Source: Serripes groenlandicus (Eukaryota; Mollusca; Bivalvia; Cardiida; Cardiidae). From it: 64,000 bases of DNA. The notes beneath the pieces are model-generated. The model did no database searches and was not told the origin of the DNA. It saw only the letters and a list, made by a program, of their open reading frames with translations. The stretch spans positions 27,103,097-27,167,096 of the forward strand of contig JASEVX010000006.1 in the NCBI GenBank assembly GCA_031761405.1. The letters are read 5' to 3'. Positions 13,201 through 28,200 of the stretch are shown here, piece by piece; positions within the stretch are counted from its first letter, which is position 1, and each line of letters starts with the position of its first letter. The position numbers and the translations under genes are program-made.

Positions 13201-16200
13201 CGCACAAGGCATCTTTGGATTATGGCCCTTGGTTGAGCAAAAATTGGACAAATTACTATTGTCTGCTCTCCAAGTCAAACAGTTTTCATTGGATCTTCAC
13301 CCAACTTAGGGAAACATGTTTGAGGGCATAATATCATAACCAACTTGATAGCCAGCCAAATCACAAACGGTACAAAATTTGACCAAATTGGCCTTGTCTG
13401 CTCTATTATAACTTCAACAGTTTTTATCCAATCTTCATGAAACCTGCTGTGAATGTTAACAGGCATTGTATCTTGATTGCAATTAAAAACTCACTGGCCA
13501 AATCACTCTAGTCATTCTAGAGTGCCTGTCTGTTGAGCGTATTTTATTACAGTTTGGCACTCTTGTTTCTCTTTCCATTAATCTTTTTATTCCATTCAAT
13601 TATCATACTTTTTTTTAAAGAGAAGACTTCAAAAATTGTAGCAATGGCTTTCCGTCCTTGGCACTCAGGATAGTAGAGCGCACATTATGAGGACTCCCTG
13701 AATACAGGCTAAATGGACAAGATGTACTGAAGAACTTACCAAGGAAACACTATGCAACCTTTTCCCAGCTGCAGACGCATTTTGATGCAATAGCAGCAGA
13801 CGACTTTTGAAGACATTGTGGCTAAAGGTGAAATTCCTTATGATGAGCAATTTCTCCTTTGGCCACAATGTTTCCAACTTTATTTAACAATAAATCAGGC
13901 TTTTGTCACTATGTTTTCAAAGTCGTCTGCTGCAGATTTGTTGTATGTGGGAAAGGGATAACTGATTTTATTTTTTGGAAATGGCTTAAAATTTACAATA
14001 CAAACATTAAAAGATATTTCCAAGTTATTTCTTCTACATTGTCTTTTCATCTGTATGTCCTGTGAATTATTTACAGACGACACATGTGAACAAGTTATTA
14101 TTTATTGACAGATTGTAAATAACATGTGTTCTATAGAAGACTCTCCTTGTTTCTCTCGCAATCTAATTGCGGAACAAGATACTTTGCTATGTAAGAGTTT
14201 GCTTCTTCAGGGAATTTTAGGTTTGGTTTTAATGAGATTGATGTTTTGGTAATATGTTCCTTAGAACAGTCTTGTTCTTCATCAATTTTGCAGAATGATG
14301 TTCTCATAAACATAATTATTATGTTTTTTGCAGGAATGTGTTCTCATAAACAGATGTAACTTAGAAATGTATTGTTCATCAATTGTGCAGGCTGATGTTC
14401 TCATAAACATAATTATGTTACTTAGAACTCCCTTGTTTTTCATCAATTTAGCAGAATGCCTGGCTGTAGCTTTTCCGGGGACTCTAATCAGAAAATACAA
14501 AAATACACGGAAAATACAGGGAAACCACAGAACCGTTCCAGCGTGTCCATGGAACCATTCCGGGGTTTTCCATGGAATTTCCGGGTTGTCCACTTAAATG
14601 TACTAGATTTTCCATGGAAAGTGTCAGATTATCCCAAAGTATCCCTTGAAAGTTGTCCGAATACACCGGAGATTTTCCGGGGATTTTAGTAAGAGTCCCC
14701 GGAAAAGCTACAGTGTTCTCATAAACATATGTTCCTAAGAACTATCCTTTGTCATGAATTTTGTTCTAGTAAACATATGTTTGTTAGAACTCTCTTGTTT
14801 TTCCTCAATTTTGCAGGCTGATATTCTCATAAACATATGTTACTTAGAACCATTTCTGTTCATCAATTTTACAGGCTGATGTTCTCATGTTACTTAGAAC
14901 TCTCTTGTTTTTCATCAATGTTTCAGGCTGATGTTTTAGTAAACATTGTTGATCCTTCTGGACAGTTTGTACAGAGTATTGTAGCTAAGGCATTTTTACG
15001 TACAGGAGGTGAAGAGCTTGTTCTGGTAAGAGGTTGTTTTGTTGGGGTTTTTTTTTTGTGGGGGGGGGGTTATTGTTGGGGTCAGGACGACTTTTGAAAA
15101 TTAGTCACGTTGAGCAATGTCTCAGGATGAGCAAATTTTCATTTTTCCACAATTCTTTCAAATCTTTTCAATAATAAGACTTACATTTTTAGAGATTTTC
15201 CATATTTTCATCTACATATGTAATTGTTTTAAAAATCTTCTGCTGCAGTTTTTAGCTCTACTGGAAGAGCTTATGCCGTGGTGTGGTGTCCGTGCGTCCG
15301 TACGTCTGTGCGTCCGTAAACAATTGCTTGTGAACGCGATACAGTCTTCAGTTTTGATTGTATCTCAATCATACTTATACAGTAGTTAGATATCCATGAG
15401 AGCTCGGTTCCTTTCGCAAACCAGCCAGATCCGCCCATGCAAGACTGGATTATGGCCCTTGGAATTGTCAAAATTGCTATAATACAGCTTGTGAACACAA
15501 TAGAGCCTCCATTTACTATTCGATATTCACTAAACTTAGGTAGTAGTTAAATATTGATGAGAGCTTGGTTCCTTTTGCAAACTAGCGAGATCCGCCCATG
15601 CAAGGCTGGATTATGGCCCTTGAATTTGCCAAAATTGCTATAATAGAGCTTGTGATCACAATAGGGGCTCCATTTACTATCTGATCTTCACCAAACTTAG
15701 ATAGTAGTTAAATATTGATGAGAGCTCAGTTTCTTTAGAAAACCAGCCAGATATGCCCTTGCATGACTGGATTATGGCCCTTGAAATTGTCAAAATTGCT
15801 ATAATACAGCTTGTGAACACAAAAGAGCCTCCATTTACTATCCGGTCTTCACCATACATACATGCTCTGGATTGAAAATGACCAAAGATCCATACCAGTA
15901 GAGCATAGGCCCTCATGGGCCTCTTGTTTTGTATGTGGGAAAGAATAAATTTAAAAGTTAAAATGGCATTTCTACCTTCACCCAATTACAACAAATCAGC
16001 ACCAGACAACATTGAAATAATCTAGGCAAAGTAAAAATTGGAAACATTGTGGCAAAAGAAGAAATTGCTTGTTTTGCGCAATTAGTCTTTTTGTCATAAT
16101 GTTTTCAAAAGTCATCTGCTGCAGATGTGCCAGAAAACGTCTATATTTTGAAAAGGGTAAATTTATATACCTGTGAATAACAAAACATCAGCCATTCGAG

Positions 16201-19200
16201 CAAAATGCTTGAGTTGGCTGAAGGGAATGGATATTGTAGTTGGTCATAATTAATCATGATATAGGTGCCACATACAATGTTTGTTTATGTGTCTGTCAAG
16301 CTGTGCTTCTATTAGAAGAGAAAATGAACTTATCTGCAAAACTACATTTAATTGCTTTAGTTATAAACTTTTACCCACATGTTGAGTTCTTGCGATGCAT
16401 CTGCAGCAGATAATTTTTTGCCACCCTGGAAACATATTGTTTTTGCCATGTCAGTCCATCTGCCACACATGTTTTCTGCTCAATAACCAGAGCTCCATGG
16501 TACCCAGAGTCTTCAAACGTCATTGAATGATTGGTCAAATGGAGGAGATAAAACCTTTTCTTTTTGGTCACTGGATCAAAGGTCAAATTCACAGATCAAA
16601 TCCATTTCCGCTTGATATCTTGACAACCCTTTTATTCTGAGTCTACAGTCTTAATAGGATGAAAGGGCTTACTAAGTAGATGACCTGATTGACCTCTATT
16701 GTTTTGGGAACACTGGGTCAAAGATCAAGGTCACAATTACCTTAAAAGTCAAAATCCGTTTTCGCTAAATGCCTCAAAAACCATTTGTCTCAAAGTCTTC
16801 AAATTAGATGGGATGATTGGGCTTTTAGAGTATATGATCCCTACTGGGTAACAGGTGCCATAAAGGTCAAATCTGTTTATGCTCTATACCTCAAGAACCC
16901 CTTGTCCCAGAGTCTTCCAAACTTCACAGGATGATTTGACTTCTTAAGTAGATGACTCATATTGTTTTTTTTAATACAAGGTCAAGGTCACATGGTCTGT
17001 AAAGGTCAAATATGTTTCTGCTCAATATTTTAAGAACCCTTTGACTCGGATTAAGGTGGAATCATACCTTTGAAATAACGTCGTTTTTGACGTCAAAACG
17101 TACGTTTTTGTGACAATGACAGTGTTGTTAAAGAAATCACCATTACTTCCTCATTTCAATTTGTATTCGGATAAAATGAACTTTAAACTGAAGAAAATAC
17201 AATAACCTGTATGATAATATCAATTTTATACATCTGTCATGACAATTAACGTAACATAAAGCGACTTAAAGTAGAAATTTCGCTAGAATATTTTAACAGT
17301 AATTTGATTATTTCTAATTTATTTAAAATTCGCCCGAGAGATTTTTTTTAAAATAAAATATAACATAGAACTACTATTCATCTACCATTTGCCAAACTTT
17401 CAAGCAAATCTATCGTGTCGATTTTTAATAAATCACGATGGCGTTAAACCTCTTCTGTGCGTCGTAACGTTCACAGCGGAATTAAACATTGAGACGCTTC
17501 CAGGGTAATTAACATTAATACTTATTTTGTCCTTATAATTATCAATTTCATTCTAAATTTAAGCTATCCCCTAAAGAATAATGGTAGGTAGTATATATGT
17601 GTTTCTATTTAAAGAATTAAAGTAATTACTGTCGTAAATAATTTATCAGAAAAACAACAAAATAATATTTGGATTTGTCATATGTATAAACTGACTCGTT
17701 AACTTTCCTGTTTAACTGTTGTTCTATATATGAAATATAATTATCATAAATATTATATGTCACCCTTGTTTTTTTATATCGTATTTGAGATAACAGTATA
17801 CAACTGTTGTTCTCAATAAGCAATTTTGAGAATTTCGAAGTCTATACCTGTCATGCAAAGCTTTCTTGGTATTCTATCCGTGATAATGTTGTTGTCGTTT
17901 GGGGCAAGTTTTTAATTAAATTGTAATTTGTGTTTACACAGCTGCGCAGTTATGTGTGATTAAAGGAATGACCATTACTATCTCATCTTATATTAACATC
18001 GATTTGAAGCGAAAAATATAAACTCCGTAATGATATATAGTTCACAATGTTTCCTTAAATAATTTTAAAGCAAAACTTGGTTTATTTAACGAACTCGCTG
18101 ACTAATAATACAGTTATTACCTTACGTCTAATTTACTAACAAAAAAATGCCCTAGATATTTCTTTTAAAAGAAATCATTATAATTCAGAACACCATTATT
18201 TCTCTAATTTACTCAAATTTGTTGGAAATATATCGGGCGGACTTTGAGTAAAACGCTATGCCATAATACTGCTGACGTGCGCCGGTACGAAACTGAAAAC
18301 TGAACTGAAAATGAAACACAGCCACCCATCCCTTCTTCTATCTTTCTTTTTTTACTCCATATGTCCCCGTTATTTTAAAACTACATGAACTTCGGTTTGT
18401 CTTGAGAATTGTTTTTTACCCTAAACCCAAATTTCAAGACAAGCTATTGTGTTGATTTTAAGTAAATCACAATGCCATAATACCGTAGAAGATCAGACCT
18501 TTGGTCACATGTTCGTACCTAATTACTTGTGTTGTCTACACACTTCCAATAATAAAACAAAATGTATCATTACCCGACTATAAACTGTTTACAATTTCTA
18601 GACACCTGTGCAATGACATCGAAGGCTCACTACATAGTGCAGACAACGATGTGATAGTACTCCACGGGATATGTATGTAGACAATAATAGTGGGTTATTT
18701 ACCCAAACTATACAGAAAAATATTGTCAATAAACACCTGTTTTCAAACAGCTCTAGGTTGAATTGAACTGCGGAGCTGTGTGAATACAATCAAGTCAAAA
18801 CTTTCATAAAATCTTGTACATAAGGTTTTCCAAAGGGAAGAAAGTCAAATAGTTATTCTCGATGTTTTATCATATAAAGTGTTTCCTTAAATAACAAAAG
18901 CATAATCACGGATAGAATAGATAGAAAGCTTTGCATGCTGTTCAGTTATAATCTTTGAAGTTCTGAAACTTGCTTTTTGCCTGATTAAGAGAAACGCATT
19001 CTGTATTTACCTTTATCTGAAAATACATCACAAAATACCTAGAGTGACAAATATGAAAGTAATAATAAAATATATTAACAATTTCATCCATGATAATTCT
19101 GACGATGCTCTTGTTTGAAGAATTTCGTATCAGAAAAGTCGGGTTATGTAAAATCATGAAACTTCATGTTATATCGAATTACTATTTGATGTTCCCGTAT

Positions 19201-22200
19201 CAATTTGTTTATGTAAATGTATGTATGTAAATGACGAATTACATCTATTCGAATAAGTGAAATAAAAGTGACAGTTTGAGACTAATACTAATACTAATAC
19301 ATGGAATGTGAAAAAATGATTTAACAGATAAACAGCGAAGTAGACAGGTCAATTTATATAAAACATATGTAATATTTAAAGGAGTATAATAGATACAATT
19401 TACCACTTTCGTAAAGGAATAAAATTGATTATTTTTGTGTACGGTTTGTAGCGTGACAGAGCTTAACGTCATTGCGATTTACTAAAGATCTGAACGATAG
19501 ATTCTCTTGAAACTTTGGTAAAGGGTAGACAAAAGGTTGTTCTAAATTATATAAGTTTTTAAAAAAAATCTCTCGGGCGAATTTTTAATAAATTTGAAAT
19601 AAACGAATTACTGTTAAAATTATTTAGCGAAAGTTTCATTTTTACTCCCCTTATGTTACGTTAATTGTCTTGCCAGTTGTATGGAAGTTACATCACTACG
19701 AAGGTAATTTTCTTTTCTTCGGTCTGGTGTTAACTCTTTCCAAATACCACTTCAAACGAGAAAGCCATGGTGATTTCTTTAACAACACTGTCATTGTCGC
19801 AAAAAACGTACATTTCGACGTCAAAACGACGTTATTTCAAAGGTATGATTCCACCTTAATCAAACTTCATAGGATGATTCGACTCCAAAGAGAATATGAA
19901 CACTACTGTTATTGGGATTACTGGGTCGAAGGTCAAATTGGATTTTGCTCAATATTTCAAGAACCTTTTGACCCAGAGTCTTTGAAGTCAACAAGATGAT
20001 CGGATTCTATCAGTAGATGACCCCCTTGTTTGTGAACGCGATACAGTCTTAAGTTTTGATTGTATCTCGCCCATGCAAGACTGGATTATGGCCCTTGAAA
20101 TTGTCAAAATTGCTATAATATATAGAGCTTGTGAACACAATAGAGGTTCCATTTACTATCTGATCTTCACCAAACTTAGATAGTAGTTAAATATTGATGA
20201 GAGCTTGGTTCCTTTTGAAAACCAGCCAGATGTGCCCTTGCATGACTGGATTATGGCCCTTGAGGTTGTCAAAATTGCTATAATACAGCTTGTGAATGCG
20301 ATAAAGTCTTCAGTTTTGATTGTTTCTCCATCAAACTTATACAGTAGTGAGATATTTATGAGAGCTCGGTTCCTTTCTCTAATTAGCCAGATCTGCCCAT
20401 GCAAGACTGGATTATGGCCCTTGAAATTGTCAAAATTGCTATAATACAGCTTGTGAACACAATAGAGCCTCCATTTACTATTCGATATTCACTAAACATT
20501 GAAAATGACCAAAGAACCATCCCAGTAGAGCATAGGCCCTCATGGGCCTCTTGTTTGGGTCACCTTGTCAAAGGTCAAGGTTGTAAAGGCAGTCAAATAA
20601 AAAAATTATCTCAATAAACCTTTGACCAAAAATCTTAAATCTTCACAGGATGATCAGCTGATGTGATCCATGACTGTGAAATGGAGAAAAAAAAATCTTC
20701 TTTTAAAAGCATCTTCTAGTTATTACTTCATTTAATGAGATTTTCAATATTTTTGCCTACCCGTAGATATTATTAAAGTCGTCTGCTGCAGATTTTTTTG
20801 TAGGTGCGAAAGGATTAATTGGTATTAAAAGTATGGAGGATTGCAACATGGGATTTCCATTTTTAGCTCACCTGAGCTTTGCTCAAGGTGAGTTATTGTG
20901 ATCGCCTTTTGTCCGGCGTCCTTCGTCCGTCGTCCGTCGTCCGTCGTGCGTCAACTTCTTCTCCTCAGTAACCAGTGGGTCAATTGGGATGAAACTTCAC
21001 AGAAAGCATCCTCTCAATGACCTCACCAGATTTCCTTCAAATTTTTGGGATCCATGCAGAATTCTGGTTTCCATGGCAACGAAATGAAAAAAACTTCAAA
21101 ATTCTTCTTCTCCCAAACTGGTTGGCAGATTTTCAAATAATTTTGTAGAAATGTTCCTTGGATGACCCTCTATAAGATTCCTTCAAGCCATGTTGATTGG
21201 GGGGGGGGGGGCTATTTTGCCTTATATGGCTATAGTGAAAACTTAAAAAATCTTCTTCTCCGAAAGTGTCAGGCCAATTTTCAAATAATTTTGTAGAAAT
21301 GTTCCTTAAGTGACCCACTTTCAGATTCCTTCAAGCCATGTTGATTGGTAAAAAAACATGGCCACCAGGGGGGCAGGGCTATTTTGCCTTATATGGCTAT
21401 AGTGAAAACTTAAAAAATCTTCTTCTCCGAAAGTGTCAGGCCGATTTTCAAATAATTATGTAGAAATGTTCCTTGGATGACCCACTTTCAGATTCCTTCA
21501 AGCCGTGTTGAATTGTAAAAAAACATGGCCGCCAGTGGGCAGGGCTATTTTGCATTATATGGCTATAGTGAAAACTTAAAAAATCTTCTCCTCCAAAAGT
21601 GTCAGGCCGATTATCAAAAAAAATTATAGAAATGTTCCAAGGGTGACTGACCCTCTATCAGCCAATTCCTTCAAGCCAAGTTGATTGGTCAGAAACTATG
21701 GCCGCCATGGGGCTTATATAGTTTAAGTAAAAAAAAAAAAATCAGGTGAGCGATTCCAGGGCCATCATGGCCCTCTTGTTTTAAAAAATCTAAGATGATA
21801 TAAACTAGGTTACTTTAATATTGTTATATTTATAGATGTACAACAAAAAGAAGGAGCGGTGTGGTTCAATGGCTGATTTGAGAGTATTTATGGAACTCAC
21901 AAACAGTTACAAGTACATTGTTAATACCAAGAGTGCAGGTAGATTACAGTGTACAGATGTGATCCATGCACAACTTGATAAAAAGAACCCGAAGGTAATT
22001 AAATTTTTCAGCCTTACAACAAATCTGGAACAGACGACTTTTAAAACATCTTTGCAAAAAATGTGTTAAATGTCTACAAATGGAAGTTATTCTATAGTTA
22101 TTGAATACAGTTGAAAACATGGAAAAATCATTAGGAGAATTTGCTTATTATGAGCATAATGTTTTGAAAGTCGTCTGCTGCAGAAATGCTGTTATGAGGG

Positions 22201-25200
22201 AAAGGGTTAACCCATATTATTTCACATAGACAGCATTTGACACCTGCCATTGAATATGACTTTTGAAAACATTGCAATAAAAGGTGAAATTGCTTAAAAC
22301 AAGCAATTTCACCTTTTAATGCAATATTTTCAACTCTTCATCAATATAAATCTTTCATTTTTCTAGATTTTTAGCTCCACTGGCTGAAAGCCAGTCGAGC
22401 TTATGTCATGGCGAATTGTCCGTCGTGCGTCCGTCTGTGCGTGCGTTAACTTTTTCCTTTAAACCACTTCTTCTCCCTAACCACTTGGCCAATTTGGTTG
22501 AAACTTCATAGAAAGCATCCTCTCAATGTCCTCTCTTAAATTCCTGATTTTTTTTGATCTATCCATAATTCTGGTTTCCATGGCAACCAAAAGAAAAAAA
22601 TAGTGAAAACTTAAAAAATCTTCTCCTCCGAAAGTGTCAGGCCGATTTTCAAATAATTTTGTAGAAATGTTCCTTGGGTGACCCTTTATTAGTTTCCTTC
22701 AAGAAATGTTGATTGGGCGAAAAACATTGCCGCCAGGGGGGCGGGGCTATTTTGCCTTATATAGCTATAGTGAAAACTTAAAAAATCTTCTTCTCCAAAA
22801 GTGTTCAGCAGATTTTCAAATAATTTTGTAGAAATGTTCCATGGGTGACCCTCTATCAGATTCCTTCAAGCCATGTTGATTGGTAAAAAAACATGGCCGT
22901 CACAGGGCGGGGCTATTTTGCCTATATGGCTAAAGAGAAAACTTAAAAAATCTTCTCCTCCAAAAGTGTTTGGCCGATTTTCCAATAATTTTGTAGAAAT
23001 GTTCCTTGGGTGACCCTTTATTAGATTCCTTTAAGAAATGTTGATTGGTTTAAATAAAACATTAGTTGCAATAGTTTCTTCTTATAGCAAAAAATGACAA
23101 TTATTACAAAAAGTTGTATATAAAACATGTTTCAATAATATTTCTGAAATATTTTTATATTTTCACATCTATATTATGAGAAATTATTATGGGAAAACGT
23201 ACAAGTTGACTTTTGTGACCAGTTTAACTTATACCAGCCTGTGTGTTCGCACAGTCTGGTCCAATCTACAGTATTCTCATATAACTTATCCCTTTCCCAC
23301 ATACAACAAATCTGCAGCAGACATTTTTAAAACGTCTTCGCAAAACAATAAAACATCTCTATAAATATAAGTATAATTACTAAACAAAGTTGAAAACATT
23401 GTGGCAAAAGGAGAAATTGCTTGTTTTGAGCAATTTCTCCTTTTGCCACAATGTTTTCAAAAGTCGTCTGCTGTAGAGGCGTCAGAAAGCGTCTATATGT
23501 GGGGAGAGGGTTTTATAAGCATGTTAGAAGATTCTGATAAGACTGTTAACAGAGTGATCTGATCATACACTGTACAGAATACAAAAGTCAATGTCGCCAA
23601 AAGACTTCTTTAGTTTCGTTTTACCACACATCATGAAATAGATATAGAATCGAGTCAAAGGGACATTCATTTATCTAAATATAAACATTATAAGTGCTTT
23701 CCTTAAGGACTAATTTCAGGATTTTTGTTTTAATTCCACATACAAATTTTAGGAATTTTTTCCGTCAGAATTTTGAGAAAAAAATAGACAATTTGGGATT
23801 TACATACAATAAAAAAAACATTTAACCCTTTCTCTGTTTAAAACAAGATATGACACCTTCACAGCAGTCTACTTTTAAAACATTGAGAAAGGGTTAAATT
23901 GCATAGTTGTTATCATAAGTTCACAGAATTTGTTTAAATTTATCCATATATGTTTTAAAAGTAGATCATCCTTGAAAAACAATTTCAGCTAAACAGTCAA
24001 TTCCCTTTTAAATTGATTTAAACATGTATTTTTAAAATTTACTTCAAACATAAACAGTACCATACCATCTAAATTCATAATTATTCTATCTTAATCCATT
24101 TTTAAAAGTGAAAAACTGCAAACTTTTTTCATAATAGATTTAGATAACTTTTTGAGCATCTTTGGATATTTTAAACTGGTGATCAAATGTCATCGTAACA
24201 TTGTCGAAGTAAGATTAAAAAGAAATCTAGCAAAGTGCTATGCATTTTTAGATCACCTAGAGCCAAAGGCTCAAGGTGAGCTATTCTGATCACTCTGTGT
24301 CCGTCGTCCGTCGTCTGTCGTCAGTCGTTAACTTTAGCTTTAAACATCATCTCCTCCTGAACCGCAAGAACAATTTCCACCAAACATCACAGGAATGTTC
24401 CTTTGGTGGTCCTCTTTCAAAATTGTTCAAAGATTTAAATTCCATTGAGAACTTTGGTTGCTGCGGCATCAGAAAGGGGACAAAATGTCCAAACTTTAAA
24501 AATCTTCTCCTCCGAATCTGCCTGTCAGATTCAAATATAATTTGGTAGAAATGTTCCTTGGGTGACCCTCTATAAAAATTGTTCAAGCCATACTGATTGG
24601 TCGAAAAACATGGCAGTCAGGCGGCATCAAAAAAGGGGCAAAATGACAATACTTTAATAAAGCATCCTTATAAAAGTGCTTGTCTGATTTAAAGATAGTT
24701 TTGTAGAAATGTTCTTTCATTGATCATCTACATACTTTGTCAAGCCATATTGATTTGTTGAAAGGCATAGCAACCAAGCAGCATCAGAAAAGGAGTAATT
24801 AAACTTTTTGCTTCAAATGACATATGGTTATTAGATTTATGGTCTAAGGGAGGTAACACTTGGCAGAGTATTATGCAAGGGCAATCTCCTTCGCAGAGTT
24901 GTCGTTCCTTACACTCACCATACATGTATCAAAACATGAGTAAAACGACCAAACTTTAAAATCCTTTTCCTCCATAATCTGCTTGTCAGACTCCAAGATA
25001 ATTCAGTAGAAAGAATCCTTAAATGCCCCTCTAAAAAAACTGTTCAAGCCATATTGGTTTATATTAAAAACAGATCAAGAAAGGTGCAAAATGACAAAAA
25101 CTTAATAATTCAATTATAATTGAAGTTCTTGTTAGATTTCAAGATATAAATGACCTTTACTTATAAGCTGTTTCTTGAGAAGTGTTCACTCCTTGAAGTT

Positions 25201-28200
25201 CTAATTGCACTCCTTGATCTTTTTCCCAGATATTTCTACTAATTTACTATCAATCAGGTGATCGATTTAGGGTCATCTTGGCCCTCTTGTTTCCAAATAA
25301 CATTGCATTGTTGAGAAAAAGGCAAAACATATTTTATTCCATGTAAATAATATGTTTTGTGTTTAATAAAACGATTTAAGTCGTTATGGTGAACCAAAAG
25401 TCTTGTTAACAAAAGGATTTTTTTGTAAACAAATAAGCCAATCAGAGAGCTAGTAACACAAATCAAGACATCTCTTGAACATGAAAAGAACTTTCGGTTT
25501 TGACATTATTTAATGCTGATATTGTAATGTTACATTAACGTCTGCTGCATATGTCTATCTAAGACGAGTAATTAATGGTAAATACATGTCACATGAAATA
25601 AACTGAAATACAAGGTTAATCAATCAAACACAAATATGATACATTGGACACATGAATTTCTTCTCAAATGCATCATAACTAAATGTTTTTATCAATCGCA
25701 ACCTTATAATTTTCGAGGCATTTCCATTTAGTTTATCTAATAAAAATATAGTCATCAGCTTCTACCGGCGACTTATTATAAGTCTGACATAGCTTAACCC
25801 TTTCCCACATATGTAAAAGTCTGCAGCAGAATAAAACATTGAAAAAATCTAAGTATTATATTGTAAATGATGTGTTTTTATTTAAAAAAAAATGAGCATT
25901 GTGCCAAAGGGAGAAATTTCACAAAAGTTGTCTGCTGCAAATGCGTCAAAATGTATCTACATGTCTGCTACATCAAGCAAACGGTTAACCCTTTCCAACA
26001 TACAACAAATCTGCAGCAGACCACTTCAAAAATATATTGACAAAACCATGAAAAATCTTCATAAATATGGGTTTTATTATGATAAAGAGTTGAAAACATT
26101 GTGGCCAAAGGAGAAATTGTTCATGATTTCACCTTTGGTCACAATGTTTTCAAAAGTCATCTGCTGCTTTTGTGTCAGAACAGGTGGGAAAGGGTTAATT
26201 AAATTTCTTTCTAACAATGTTATAGGTGATAGCGTTGGTAATGGGGGAGATATACCAGGAATGTGCTAAACATGGTTACACATCGATTGCTATCCCGCCC
26301 CTCGGAGTTGGAAGGCTGTATAGGTATTCCCCACAAGAGGTTGTCTCCCTTATGCTGCAAGAAACCCAGAACTCCCTAATGTCGTCTCAATTACAGGTAT
26401 GATATTCAGAGCACTGGCCTAGATTAGGTTGTGTAAAAGGGTCCTTTATCATGCTGTGTCTTCTTTACTTCTTTTCTTTTCTGTTTGTGTTTTAATCCAC
26501 CTTCAACAATTTTTCAGTTACATACCTGTTCTACTGGTTCATTATGTCTCCCCCATTACATGGGGGTGACATATTGTTTTTGCCCGTTCCGTCCGTCCTT
26601 CCGTCCTTCCATCTGTCACACTTGTTTCCTCCGTCCTTCCGTCCTTCCATCTGTCACACTTGTTTCCTCTCAATAACTAAAGAATGCTTATGTCGAGGAA
26701 CTTCATACCTGGTGTGGAGGTTGGTCCTAACCAGTAAATGACCTTTATTGAATTTGTTTGATTTTGAGGTCACAAGGTCAAATGTCGAAGGTCACGGTAA
26801 CCTTCAGCTGAAAAATGTGTTTTACTCAATAACTCAAGAACGCTTATACCCAGGAACTTCATACTTGGTGTGCAGCTTGGTCCTAACCTGTAGATGACCA
26901 CTATTGATTTTGATGTCAGTAGGTCAAAGGTCAAGGTCGCGGTGACCTTTGGCTGAAAAATGTTTTCCGCTCAATAACTGAAGATTGCTTTGGCCCAGGA
27001 ACTTCATACTTGACCAGCAGCAAATGACCCCTATTGATTTTGAGGTCACTAGGTCAAAGACCAAGGTCATGGTAACCCTCAGCTGAAAAATGGTTTCCGC
27101 TCAATAACTGAGGATTGTCACTGTTGCTTCAGCTCCAGTCCAAAACTAAAAAATTCATCTCCATCATTTCTTTTCCGCCCCTACGACCACACAAATGGGG
27201 AGACAAGCGCTTTTTCAAAAAAGCAATCTCTAGTTTATCTTGACACAGGCTAGTCCGTCATAATGCTAAATCCACAATCGGGAGAGCCAAGGAGGAAAAG
27301 CCATTACAACCAATTTTAAAGTATTTAGTATAACAAGGCCGGTGAACAATACGACATCTTCAATAAGGCTGTCCATCATCTATTTCTATACCAAACCCTA
27401 TTGTGTTGGTACTCATGAAAATGTACGGCTTTGAGCAGATATGAAGATGTTAGCATCTGCAAAACTCCTAATATCAACAGCTTTTAGGAAATACAGAATG
27501 TGTCTGCATGTGGGAAATGGTTAACCCTTTCCCTCATATAGGCGCTTTCTGAGCCCTCTGCAGCAGACGGCTTTTTGAAAACATAGTGACAAAAGAAGAA
27601 ATTGCTCAAAACAAGCAATTTCTCCTTTTGACACAACGTTTTCCACTTTTAGTCATAGGTTATCCATTCAGTTATAGAGATTTTCCATATTTTGACAAAA
27701 TATGTTCAAAGTCATCTGCTGCAGAATTGTCGTATGAGGGAAAGGGTTAAGTCACAGAAGTATACAAACTTCTATATGGGTCATTTTAGATGGCAGACTG
27801 GCAGTGCAGGCCTATCTGAATAAATCTACATTCATTATTGTTATACTAAGCTTGGTTGTTTTGGGACAACAGCAAACTTGTCTTCTTTTTTAGCTCACCT
27901 GTGCACGAAGTGCTCAAGGTGAGTTATTGTGATCGCCCTATGTCCGGCGTCCGGCGTCCATTTTCTCCTCTGTAACCGGTGGGTCAACTGGGATGAAACT
28001 TCACAGAAAGCATCCTCTCAATGTCCTCACCAGAATTCCTTAAACATTTTGGGATCCATGCAGAATTCTGGTTTCCATGGCAATAAAATGAAAAAAACTT
28101 CAAAATTCTTAAAAAATCTTCTCCTCCGAAAGTGTCAGGCCGATTTTCAAATTATTTTGTAGAAATGTTCCTTGGGTGACCCTCTATCAGATTCCTTCAA

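Noticed and set aside
14282..14689. Several 60-100 codon frames around the MITE at 14464-14713
   Set aside because: They lie in the splice-site array and a MITE; frames overlap on both strands and none links in phase to the macrodomain exons.
17626..19472. Possible transposase inside the 2.8-kb TTAA element
   Set aside because: The longest frames are 60-75 codons, AT-rich and on mixed strands, with no catalytic motif seen.
26485..26741. Pro/Ser-rich frame (PSVRPSI repeats)
   Set aside because: It is the TCCGTCC-rich head of a Helitron-like element; similar frames appear at each such head (3822-4022, 6606-6842).
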